From Wuchereria bancrofti (taxonomy: Eukaryota > Nematoda > Chromadorea > Rhabditida > Onchocercidae), in contig SSBO01000009.1 of the NCBI GenBank assembly GCA_005281725.1, forward strand, positions 9,021,795 to 9,085,794: a stretch of 64,000 bases of DNA. The letters are read 5' to 3'. Positions 28,201 to 39,100 of this stretch are shown in pieces; position 1 is the stretch's first letter, and each line of letters starts with the position of its first letter. The notes below the pieces were generated by a model. It searched no databases, was not told where the DNA came from, and was given only the letters and a program-made list of their open reading frames with translations. The translations under genes were made by a program, and so were the position numbers.

Positions 28201-31200
28201 TTTATTGAAATACTTAATTAATCATATGAATAAATTGGAATTAATTACTTTTACAACCAAAATAAATGTGTTTTCTCAAAAAAAAAAGTGTCCCGCATTA
28301 TTTATACGATATTATCCTAAACAATACTTCAAGTTTAACTATGTCTAATATATTTAAAATTTTCGTATACAAATTTTTATAGTATTTTCTAAATTAAGTT
28401 TATTAAATAATAAGTAAATAGGTTAAATTTCTCTTACTAATCTTTAAAATGTGTTAATTTTTTCACTAAAGTAATTATATGGGTATTTTTTGAGGATATT
28501 ATCTTGCATCTTTATAATTGGGATTATAATAGTCTATTGGTCGTATAATTTATTTATATAATGTGCAAGATAATTTTTCAATAATTTCTAGCAGTTCGAA
28601 GTTTTTTTTTTAATATGCTCAATTAAACTTTTATAGACAGAAAAAATCACTTTTTTCATTTTTTTTTTCTCTTTCAGATGCCATAGATGAGGTTTTAATA
28701 CGAAATAGTTACATCGAGAGAAATGACCGTGGTGCGATAATTTATCGTAATACAGGTGAATTAGGACCTAATCTTATAATTAGCAGTTGTATGATTCGGA
28801 AAAATGGCTATCATTTATTTGGTAATATCAGTACAACAAACTATGCTATTCAATTGCATTTTCATAATACATTGGTTGGTAATAAATTTTAATCCTTGTT
28901 GATTTTTATTGTTTACTGTTTACATTTTATCCTTCCCTACAACTATTACTACTGTAATTATTACCGTAATCATATATACCGTAGTAAATAATCATATATA
29001 CCTGTTTAATATAATAGTTTCTAAAATTTAGCAAAAATTTGTCATACTTCCAATTATTTGGTGTCATTTTTTTCTAATTCAATGAATTTTTTGTTGTTTA
29101 CTATTTGCTTTTGTTAGATGATGAATTGAATCATCACTTTGATAAATATCATTTAAAGCAATAATATCATATTTTTTTATTTTTTCATTGCTTAACTTTC
29201 ATAAAATTACATTTTATTTTGCATAATCAATTATCATTACTATAATTTACGGGCATCGTTATCAAATAGAGTTATCGTAATTTCGTTAACAAAAACTCAT
29301 TATGATATCATTTTTTTCATTTCTTTTCCTTTCTTTAATTGTAGTTCGCTCAGTTTCGTAACAATTTATTGATGGATAATATTGGTGGATTAGGAATGAC
29401 TGCACTGACAACAAGTCCAATTGCTCGATTAGCTGTAATTATCCGCGAATGTGCTTTCATGCATAATTCAAATGGTAATATTCTTACTTTTGTAGGAAAT
29501 GGTAATCAGGTTAGTTTCTTTTTTTTTCTCTTTCTCCTCTTTCTTACTCCTCTTCCTCTGTCTTTACCTTCTTATTCCTTATGCTACCAATTTAATTTAT
29601 TCTAATCATTTACTTGAAATTAAATTTTATTATTTGATTCAAATTAGATCATTACTTGGATTATATCATTCATAGCAATAATATTTATCACTAATGTTCA
29701 TACGAGAAAAATTATGCTTAAGATTAGCATGTAATGTTGGAGAAAAAGAAGAAAAAGATTTTTAAATCTCAAAATAAATAGATTTAATGTACTGAATGTT
29801 TGAAAAATTATTGATTATTATTTATTTTGAACTAATTGATTTCTGTTTCTCACTGTGATTTTTTCATCATTTTCTTATTAATCAACCGTTGAAATATTGC
29901 CGATAAAGAATGATTCATTGTAGAAATTATGGTTATTCAGTAATTTGATCCGAAGTAATTATGCATTATATCACGATACAGTACTGCTAAGAGGTATTAC
30001 GGCAAATTTAACACTTAATCTATTCGCTAACAACACAGGCTTACATAATCTCGATTTACGACCTAATTTACCAGATTCGTTGGATTCATATATATTGTAT
30101 AAGAATTGGTTTTATGATAACATTGCTGTTGGACATGGTTATCAGTATCAGGTATCATTCATTCTTTATTTTTTTGAAATCACGGCCTATTTGCTTCAAT
30201 TAAATTTGACCTACTTTAATTTAAAGCTTATCATCTTCTTGTTAGTACTTAAAAAAAGTTCTGCTCTTATCATTTTTTCTTTTTATTAGAATATTTCTGA
30301 TAATTTGATTGGATAATTTGATTTTTCCAATGCAATTCTCATTTTACTATCTATTTCCTTCCACTTTCGTATTGTAGAAAAACGATAAAACAAAATAATC
30401 AACTATATTTTGAATAAAAAAATCGCTTATTTTAGCATAATTGTGTTTAGGAGCGATATGGATATCAACCGGATTATTTAGTTGATGAATTTATGCGTCG
30501 ACCAAAACGACAAATAGTAATGAAAGAAGGTGTAAGTTTTGATTGGTGGACACATATCGGTACAGAATCGGAACGTTATCGAAGTACAGTATATGCAGGC
30601 GTTTCAAGTGTACTGTATCGTGCAAATGTTTTCAATAATCCAATTAATCCATATGAGTTAGTTACGGGAAAAACAAATAGGTAAAACAATTATACCATAT
30701 TCGCTAATTAATTCTAATGAATGATTATGATATTTAAATACAATTTTATCCATTATCATTAACAAATGTAGCCACAATATCTTTCTGTAACAATTAAGTC
30801 AAAAAAAAATTGATTATCTTTTCTTTTTATAAATTATTGATCAAGGATTTTTTGAATTTGGAAAATTTAGCATAGTATTATTGTTATAAGTGATGACTAA
30901 TCACCATAATCATAATAGATTTCATTATTCAGATAAGATAAAAGTAAAGTTTAATAGATCGAGAGTTCTTGTTGTATTAGTTATTAGTTTGACTATAGTT
31001 CGAATGGAAATTTTTAAATTTAAATATTTTGAATTTCTTACAGCCTAGAAGGACATGCAATTGATGCGAGAGAAAATTACTGGGGTTATCCGGGAACAGT
31101 TAGTGTTGCGAGTGGAAAAATCCGTGATTATCATGATTACAAATATTTAATTCGAGTAGATTATGTGCCAGTGCTTGAATCCAATGCATCACTTGTTGAA

Positions 31201-34200
31201 GGCATGTGATTATTGATTACTGAAATAAAACAAAAAAATTTTTCCTTTAAATTGGATAAAATTTATCACGATGAATTATCATAAGAAAGTTACTTAGCAC
31301 GAAATACATATATCAATTCATTAACGTTATAATCATAATTACAGTTATAATAATTCTTGTAAGGTAATAATGAAGAAATTTTCTTAGTTCAGCACAATTT
31401 TTAAAATACTGTTGTAATTTTTCCCCGTATTTTTCCCCCAAAAGATTGATATTAATTATAATATTACAAGTGATATTGAATAATATTCTTCTTACTGCAA
31501 CACATAAATTATTCGCGATTTCCGGTTCTTAACATTTGGAATCATTAAATTATTAAAAAAAAAAAAAAAACAACGAAAGCAGAATCTTTTGGCTTTTCAA
31601 TTGATGTACTGTTAAGAAAAATAAAAGTAAAGTGCTATCTGTTTTCAGGTGACTGTCCAGCCGGATGGTTTCAAATTGGTAGAGATGAATTTAAATCTTG
31701 TTTTCTATACAGCGGTGCGGTAACCACTTATATGGCTGCGGTCAAATTTTGTCAGGTATAAATATAAATACAAATGAATACATGTTGTAACGAGTAGCAA
31801 TAATGATAATAATATTTGTTGCTATTATATTGATAATAATGATAATGTAATTAACTGTAATAACTGTAATATTTTTTTGCTAAATTATGAAAATGTTAAA
31901 ATTTTAATCAAATAGAGAAAATAATCAATTATAATGTTTTTCTTTTTTCTATTTTATAAATGATTTCAGAGATAGAGTAAAACCATAGATATATGGTATG
32001 AAAAACACCCCAAAATTAAAATAATTTTTTTCTATATATAAAATGACCAATGTAGCAAATTAAATCAAACATAATTTATAATTTTGGAAGAAAAGTAAAA
32101 AGACATATTTGTTATTAAGTAATTTTTTTTTGTTAAGTAATCAAAATTGTATGAATTTCTGAGTAAAAGAAGCGCATATTTAAGGGTGAAATTAACTTTT
32201 AGAACTGTTAATTTTAATTAATGACATATATATGCATGAATGAATATTTATGTTTATCGCGGTTTTTTTTTTTTTCTTTTTATGACCTGAAAAACAAAAA
32301 TTATTTTAAATGGGATAGTTTCGAATAGAAATTTTTGAAATGATGCAATAAAATACGAATTATAGGAAACAATAAGTGCGATTTTTGTTATAAGAGATGT
32401 AATAAGAAGAATACGAGAGAAAAAAACTTTCTTTTTCAATTTTTTTCTTCAATTTTAGGAAATGGATGCATTTGTACCATATTTACGAGTTGATGATAGC
32501 AGGCAAAAACAACTTGCAAAACGAATTGATGATATCATACATATGCGAACAAACGATAATCTCGATCACTACAATACTTTTACAGTATTTCCATTCCATA
32601 TTTTCTTTATTACAAAATTGTTAAAATATTATATTTCATTTTAAAAAGCTACTAATGCAGCTATTGATACTTCAATCTTAATTTTAATTGAGTTCAAATT
32701 GGAAAATTCCCCCCCCCCCTCCTCTGTATCCCTTTTTCAATGATTAAATAATTTCAATTCATATTTTGATTGTATAACTTTTTAATTGTTTTGCATTAGT
32801 ATTTAATTTAATTGCATCACCTTTAATAACAATAGTTATGCTAAAATGACAAGTTGAGTAAACAAATTTCTGAAAGTTATCTGGAGAGGAAAAATATGAC
32901 TAATCAATATTTTAACTCTAATGAGCATATTTTATTAAATACTTAGTTCACTTTAACAAAGAGAAAAAAAAAAAGACAAAGAAATGAAAAAAATAGAATT
33001 GATCCTTTTAAGTATTATTCTAATTTCATTAATCAAATTATAGGATGTATACGATAAACAGGTATGGATCTCAGGTGTAACAGTTCCATTAACACAATGT
33101 GGTTGGTTAAGCACACGTACTGGTAATATTGGTACTCAAAATTGCAATAATTTACTGCCATTTGTATGTGAAAAAGGTTAGAAATTATTATTAAACTATA
33201 TTAATAGTTATTAATTTGAATTGAATTGAATTGATTGCAATTACAGTAAAAGAATGAAATTTCTGTTAGTGTGATGTATTTAAATTAGGATCACTAATTA
33301 GAAATGATATTTAGTAAGTTGCAACTTCTTGTAATTGTTATTGCATTAACGGTAACAATATCAAATAGTAAAAAGTCGAAAGCCGATTGAGTAAAAGTTA
33401 TCCCAAAATTAGAGACAAAAAAAAATGTGTGAATAGTAAATTGGAGATGCAAAAAGAAAATTTACTTAATTAATACTTTTAATGAATAGAAGAAAAAATT
33501 ACAACTCAATCAATTATTTTAGACGGGCAATAATCATCATGAAAAGATAAATAATAGTAATTTTGAGATAACTAATTGAAAAGACAACTAGTAATCATAA
33601 GTACTCATAATTAGATGTTGATCATAACAAAAAAATAACCATAACCATAATTAATTAATTACAGGAGTATTATCATACGATGAGCCAACACTTTGGAGAG
33701 GTGGTATAATTATTGCTATAATAGCATTAAGTATACTTTTAGTCATCATTTTACTCTTAGCCGTATGTTGGTACAGAAAATCAAGAAAACGGAAGGAAGA
33801 AGAAGTAAGCCGGAAGGAATGCATCCGCGCTTCATTAAGACTTAGTAAATTAGCAAATGAATTGCGGAAAAATAATGGTGGAAGCCGCCAAATTATCACC
33901 AATGTATAATATTTCATCAGATTTAATCTTTCTTTTTTTAAATAATTTGTTCAATTAGACAAAATTTCTGCTAGAAGGATAATTGAGTTTTATGCTTAAA
34001 CAATTTAATATTTTTAACCACTGTTATTATTAATTATTATTGTTATTATCATTATCATTATTGTTACTGATTATTCCTGTTGTGTAATTTCATTATTCAT
34101 GAAATAACTTCATTATTCATATAATTTTATTACCATTATTATGATTACTATTATTGAATATATTATTATTTCATTTTTAGATGCCAACAAGTGAAATGTT

Positions 34201-36183
34201 AAATGGTGTTGACTTGCAAACGGATGATGCAATCATGAATGCACATCGTAATTTAGTTCACGGAAAGGATAATAATTCATGGTCAACAATAACAAAACCT
34301 GAATTATCCACCGGAATATATTCAGGAAATAATTCCGTTTCTTCATTTCTTGATCAAAATATTAAATGTCGTCCATCTGCTGTAGAATTAAGCAAAGTAA
34401 ATTCTACTATTGATTCATTATGCTCTCGAAATAGCACTGATAGTTTTACATATCATATGCCATCGTCAACATCCAGGTAATAATCATCTAATTTATAAAT
34501 TTTTCTTTAAATTATAATCAAAGTTCTTTTTTTTCTTTATCTACAATTATTCTTTAATTATACCTATTTATTTCAATCAATAATTGTATTTAATTTAAAT
34601 TTAAACAAAATTTGACATGAATCTTATATTTTTTATTAATAATTTTAGAAATTCGATATCACAAAAACCAAATCCATATGCTGAAGTATCATTAAGTGTT
34701 TTTAACACTTATGGAACGATTAATAATCGTACAGGTAATAATAATAATAATCGATCAGTGATCGATCGGCATAATACGGATACATCAACGTGTAGTACAA
34801 GTACGGATACTGTCACATGTTCAACATGTCAAGATTGTAATGAATCAACGCTTACAGAACGATCATCATGGAATGATACAAGTAGCGCTCAATCATCAAT
34901 CATTTCTGATCGAACTATCCAACAAATGGTATTTTTAAAGTTTCTTTTTTCCTTAAACTTTTAAACTAATTATTGTTATTTTTAATTATTGCTATTTATA
35001 CTTCCATAGTTTGCTCATATTATTCATAGATTGTTTATTATTTTATTTTATTATTTAAATTGCAAATTTTATGAAATAACTACAAATGTAAACAGAGGTT
35101 GTCGAAAATAATTAAATAAACAAGTTTAAGTTATAATCATTTCATTTATAATGACAACAATTATGTTTATATTTGAAATAATTGAAGTGTTAGTGATGAA
35201 AAATAAGTTGGTAAATTATATAATTATAGTTATTTAATTTCATTACAGTAACTGGTACTATAAATAAATAATAAGAAATTGTCAATATGTTAACATTCTA
35301 TTTCTCTATGTTTTTTTCTTTTTTTTTTCACTTCAAATAAAAATAGCGAAAAATTTTAGATTAAACCACTTCTTAATCGAACAGAACAATTGACAACAAA
35401 AGCAACAGCAAGAGATGATATGTTATATGTAGTACCTAAAACTTTTATTGATTCACATCCACGATCTACATATAGTAAATTAGTAGATCTTCCACCACCG
35501 CCATTATTTAATCCAAAATTACTTGAGAGTAAGTTAATTTTTCATTTATTTATTTTAAAATAATAAAATTAAAAATTTCTTTTATAATTAAGGAAACTAT
35601 GGAAAAAAATGAAATTTCACATTAATTTTAAAAATTTGATAATCATTATTTTTTATAACATTTTACATTGATTTAATTCTTTATTTTTTATATTTTTTTA
35701 TTTCTTTTTGAATTTTAAATTAATGGAATTTTATCTGTTGTATTAGATGAAAGAAATGGTGAAACATCACTTAAACCGATACGGACCGCACCACCACCGC
35801 CGCCACAATCACTACCAGCAACACTACTACCATCATCATCATCATCATTATCATCATCAACAACAACAACAACACCTTGTATTGCTACCTCAATTAATGA
35901 GCAATTTCATATTCCATTAGAAATTCCAACTATTTCATCGCCACCACGGCGTTCATTCTATGAAATTACAACAGAATTAGTTAAAAATAGGCCTTATAGT
36001 AGTAGCTCATCTTCATATAAAACAAAAATTCGTCCTTCTATACCACCACCAAATCCACCAAATTATGAATATATTCGAAATCCTCAATCAAGTCAATCAC
36101 TTGTTGATCTCATTACACCAACAATACCTTATCAACGAAGTAATTCAACTGGTAAAGCATTACCTATCGAAACATCAATGTAA
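3915..36183 (+). CDS. bark: Giant triple-repeat SRCR/beta-helix/C-type-lectin membrane protein (Bark beetle/Anakonda-like)
   Basis: Reconstructed as 50 exons, all joining in phase, 9867 nt, about 3288 aa. Exons: 3915-4293, 5346-5509, 7384-7547, 8541-8596, 8857-9072, 9508-9628, 9977-10129, 10752-10912, 11197-11366, 11638-11834, 12232-12341, 12667-12945, 13379-13557, 14143-14406, 14672-14865, 15124-15307, 15735-15980, 16227-16346, 16637-16916, 17376-17704, 18077-18305, 18693-18775, 19272-19461, 19724-19959, 20742-20942, 21677-21862, 22285-22518, 22962-23141, 23639-23839, 24276-24490, 25022-25205, 25618-25859, 26142-26218, 26587-26732, 27103-27214, 27432-27619, 27958-28189, 28678-28874, 29345-29509, 29924-30151, 30451-30680, 31044-31201, 31649-31755, 32459-32584, 33044-33176, 33665-33903, 34181-34476, 34649-34928, 35360-35528, 35747-36183. 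Order: signal peptide, three repeats (residues about 127-997, 998-1835, 1836-2693), lectin-like domain, membrane span at about 2828-2850, cytoplasmic tail. Drosophila Bark/Anakonda has the same design and a similar length, and organises tricellular epithelial junctions; the same role here is inference. Least certain: the N-terminus, the acceptors at 11638 and 22285, and the donor at 32584. Confidence 0.85.
5346..15307 (+). other. Extracellular repeat A (exons 2-16)
   Basis: About 871 residues. It opens with a beta-helix-cap motif (DLTIETNAVLTIETGV), then an SRCR domain across exons 3-5 with six cysteines. Asn-rich parallel beta-helix rungs follow (exons 6-8, for example NNTGNG and DNWGDGI type turns in exon 12), a CUB-like stretch in exons 9-11, and further helix rungs in exons 12-15. 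It closes with the block DARENNWGYPRP in exon 16. The order of elements matches repeats B and C. Confidence 0.75.
7384..9072 (+). other. SRCR domain 1 (exons 3-5)
   Basis: Starts at FRLIDGTSVRQGRLQIKF, the typical G-R-L/V-x-V opening, and has W-R-S-I-C. Six cysteines sit in SIC, TAC, PKC, WDC, NLC and IRC contexts, as in group-A/B SRCR folds. Such domains normally bind proteins or glycans outside the cell. Confidence 0.75.
16637..16916 (+). other. SRCR domain 2 (exon 19)
   Basis: A nearly complete SRCR domain in one exon: SGRLEVYVNNQWGTIC, then L-A-C-N-Q-L-G, NIRC, ITNC and ASC. The sixth cysteine (GLRC) is at the start of exon 20. This is the best match to the family consensus of the three. 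Confidence 0.85.
20350..20664 (+). repeat. 154-bp direct duplication flanking a 7-N gap (assembly artefact)
   Basis: Bases 20350-20503 and 20511-20664 read the same over 154 bp, separated only by seven Ns at 20504-20510. This is what results when two overlapping contigs are joined without merging the overlap. It lies inside an intron, so the coding model is unaffected, but that intron is probably about 160 bp shorter in the real genome. Confidence 0.92.
21040..21215 (+). repeat. Degenerate ~40-bp tandem repeat in an intron
   Basis: About four imperfect copies of a unit containing TGATAATTTTTCT and GCAAATAATA-type segments, inside the intron between exons 25 and 26 of the giant gene. Confidence 0.65.
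24408..24419 (+). other. Furin-type site RHKR|S
   Basis: Exon 30 encodes M-A-R-H-K-R-S-N in a basic, Cys-containing insert of repeat C between the cap motif and the SRCR domain. R-x-K-R fits the proprotein-convertase consensus. Cleavage is inferred from the motif only. Confidence 0.4.
25022..25859 (+). other. SRCR domain 3 (exons 31-32)
   Basis: A divergent SRCR domain: cysteines in PSC, VVC, RQC, DHC, WQC and IYC contexts, with C-R-E-L-G-F conserved. The usual G-R-V-E-V opening is replaced by TIGFLEFY, so a simple profile search may miss it. Confidence 0.7.
30499..30510 (+). other. Furin-type site RPKR|Q
   Basis: Exon 41 encodes M-R-R-P-K-R-Q-I-V, shortly before the closing block of repeat C. 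It matches R-x-K-R and lies outside the membrane by the predicted topology. Processing is an inference. Confidence 0.4.
31649..33176 (+). other. C-type-lectin-like domain (exons 43-45)
   Basis: Residues about 2694-2815. It starts CPAGWFQIG and has KSCF, AVKFCQ, VWISGV, TQCGW, QNC and a closing LPFVCEK: six cysteines in the long-form C-type-lectin pattern. Neither an EPN/QPD nor a WND motif is seen, so calcium-dependent sugar binding is unlikely. The exon 42-43 intron uses a GC donor. Confidence 0.85.
33700..33768 (+). other. Single membrane span
   Basis: Exon 46 encodes about 23 hydrophobic residues (GIIIAIIALSILLVIILLLA) followed by W-Y-R-K-S-R-K-R-K, a classic stop-transfer. This makes a type I protein with the repeats outside. 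Confidence 0.9.
33769..36183 (+). other. Cytoplasmic tail with PPxY and C-terminal PDZ-type motif (exons 46-50)
   Basis: About 435 residues, Ser/Thr-rich, with Cys-containing Thr/Ser stretches (exon 48), proline runs (DLPPPPLFNP in exon 49, PPPPPQ in exon 50) and a Ser/Thr homopolymer zone near 35828-35876. PPNY at 36055-36066 fits the WW-binding PPxY motif and overlaps Y-E-Y-I, a Y-x-x-hydrophobic motif. The protein ends E-T-S-M, fitting a class I PDZ ligand (S/T-x-hydrophobic). Scaffold binding is inference. Confidence 0.65.
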
Positions 36184-39100
36184 TTTTTTTTTTTTTTTTT
36201 AAATTACGGTTTTTTATTGTAATGTAGATTTTTTATAATATTCAACTTTATCTATTTTACGGGTTTCTTCTTTCATTTCAAATTATTTTCATAATTTCAT
36301 TCAGTCTCTCTTTTTCTAATATCATCATTTGTTATTGTCTACTCTGAAATGATTTCGAATGATAATGAAAGTGATAATTAGTTCTTTTTTTTCTCTGAAA
36401 TTATTTTGAATGATAATAATAATTAGTTTATTTTTTCGCCTTCAAATGATTTCAGATGATAATAATTTCTTCTCTGAAATGATTTTGAGTGATAATAATC
36501 ATCATAGTGATAGTGATAAGTATGCATATTTTGCAATAGCACATTGATTAGGAATTAAATCAATCAATTGGAAGGGAATAGAAATTAATCATATGTTTAG
36601 GTGCTTTTATCATTTTCTATTTAAAAAGGCAATGTTTAGTATTTATTGTTCATCCAAAATACTTATAAAATGTTTAGCAAAATGTATCTTAAAAATTTGA
36701 TACTATTATATTTGCTAAAAATTCATTCCATTTTACTAATTTTTTTACTTAAAATTCATATTTGTAAATTTACTTTTTTCACGTAACGTATTTTTCTTGC
36801 TTGTTAAGCTTGCATATAATATCTATTTTTACACGTGATAATTTTTCCTTTCCATTGTTAAATTTTAATTGATTCAATATGTTATATTTCATTTTGCTCA
36901 TTCATTTCTCACTTTAATATGAATTTTTCTGTGAATACTAAACTTTCTCTGTGACAGCTCATTCATGCATTTTGCTTGCTTTTTTTTTCATTCTTACAAT
37001 TAAATTTTATTTGAAATTGATAGCAATGTGCACAACTTCGCTTCTTTTGCGAAAAAAAAAAATAAACTAGGCTAATTAATCTTATCCCGAAAGAGCTAAA
37101 AATAAGCACTTTGGGATTGAAGATTTCATGTCGATCGTACGTAGCGATATATCATGCTTCAAGGCGTGGTTTGCTGAGGATACTGCAAGCGGTGTTCTCA
37201 TGGTCATTTGAGGAGAGGAGAAGGTTGAGGGGGTGGGGTGTTGTCACCGGGATATCGTAGTATTAGAATTGTCATAGTTGAAGTTCTTGTTAAAAGAAGA
37301 TGGGAGAAAGCTAAAAAGAAGTTATAAATGATGATAATTGCATGAAATATTCACGAATGAATTTAAAAACATTCCTTATTTTTGTTAAAAAATTTCTGTT
37401 CTTATGATTTATGAATTTTGATTGGTAGTTCAAATAATTAAATTTGACATGTTGTTCATGCATTTGAAGTTTTGCATTTGTCAATGTTTTGCGTATTTTC
37501 CGATTCTACGCGTAATCGTTGTCATGACTGTGTCCACTAAAATTGTTGATAAAACTTATTGTAGCTTTCATTTTTCATTAGCAAAACAACAACAATAACA
37601 GCAACAGCAATTACTGTCATTTATGACCTTTTTTTTTAGCGTACGGATCATATTGTCCGAACATTTGTTATTGTCGTTCTATTTCTGATTAATCAAAGAA
37701 TCAGAAAACTGAAACACTCAAATATAAATGACACTCGATTACTGTATTTCTGGGATTCATCAGCACGAGAAATTAATTAACAATTCTTGCGTTTTCCTTG
37801 TTTTAAAAATATATACTAACAAGAAGTATTTCCAGAAATTCATGCAATAACATGACGGTAAATTTGATTTGCTTGCACTGTTTAAATCATTCAGTAAAAT
37901 CATTCTCTGATTAATTGTTAACATGTCACTAAGGGTAATTAATCATGAGATTTTTTCCAAAAACTTAGGATTGAAAATCAATAATGCTTAGAATAGGTCT
38001 AAAATTAGTTCAGTAATTTATTGTTTCATTTAGCAGAATTAAATGTGCACTTCAAATTTATCCTACATCCGAGTAGTCAAACAAATAAGCATGCTAAATT
38101 ATTCCAACTTATCAATCAGTTTCTACATTAGCTGTAAAACTTGCATCAAAATTTCCGGGATAACAATTTACCAAGCATGTTCCCTGCTAATTTTACTAAC
38201 AAAAATATTATTGCATTTTAAATACTCTCAAAATCCGAACAAACGCTTAATTTTTCAAATCAAAGTTTTTATTTAAAACTATGTTTTTTTCCGTTCAAGT
38301 TCCTTATTTCAAGTGATATTATCACTTTAGTTTCCCCATGCCCCCTCCTCCCACTCTCCATATTTCTACTTTCTATTCCGTAATAAATTATTAATACTGT
38401 GATAATTATGATAATTGATAAATTCTTTAGCGAATAATTTTCGATGCTGCAATAAGGAGTTCTAAATCATACTTTAAAAGTTTCAACTTTTTTTCTTGAC
38501 ATTTCTATGTTGCTTTAAATTTGATTAAAAAAACTATAGGCGAAGTAAATTTCAAAATTACATAATAAGAAAGCTATCATCGATTAACTAATTAACAGTG
38601 ATATCATTTACACTAAAAAAGAAAAAAGAAAACTCGACCAATAGTGTCGCATATAATTTATTAAAAAAATTACGAATATATAAATTTTTATCGTAAAATT
38701 TATCTTTAGCAAAAAAAGGAAAGATTATGTTTTTGTTAAAAAATAAAGTTTTAATAAATTTTTTTCTATAATTAGTGTAATTTCCTCTATTCACTTTCTT
38801 CTATTTTTCAAATTTAAAAGTTATTGGTAAAATGATTTTTAACAAATGTACGAATGATGTTTTGTTGTTAGAAAGAGAATTTTTTTTTTCAAAGTAAAAT
38901 TTTCTCATTGTTTTCACGTCATTTTTCCTTTCTATTATTAAACTACTACTACTAATTGTTTTGTTTTGTTTGTTTTTTATTTTTTCGTTTTTACACTTAC
39001 ACTTATCTGAAGTATTCTTTTCAGCTACTAATACTATCCTAAATTTTAAATCTTTTATTTTTCTTAAATATCGTTTTTTTTTCAAACAAACTTATCACTG

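Larger units (their letters stand above)
23639..31201 (+). other. Extracellular repeat C (exons 29-42)
   Basis: About 858 residues. Cap motif DLTIMPGATLTIEKGVEV in exons 29-30; SRCR domain in exons 31-32; beta-helix in exons 33-35; CUB-like stretch in exons 36-37 (FYKYDSHTVDCVKIF onwards); helix rungs in exons 38-41; closing block DARENYWGYPGT in exon 42, nearly the same as the one ending repeat A. It contains two R-x-K-R sites. Confidence 0.75.

Noticed and set aside
37081..37260. Spliced-leader RNA, U-snRNA or tRNA in the GC-richer island
   Set aside because: No leader sequence, Sm site plus cap stem, or tRNA A/B boxes could be recognised; kept only as an unexplained island.
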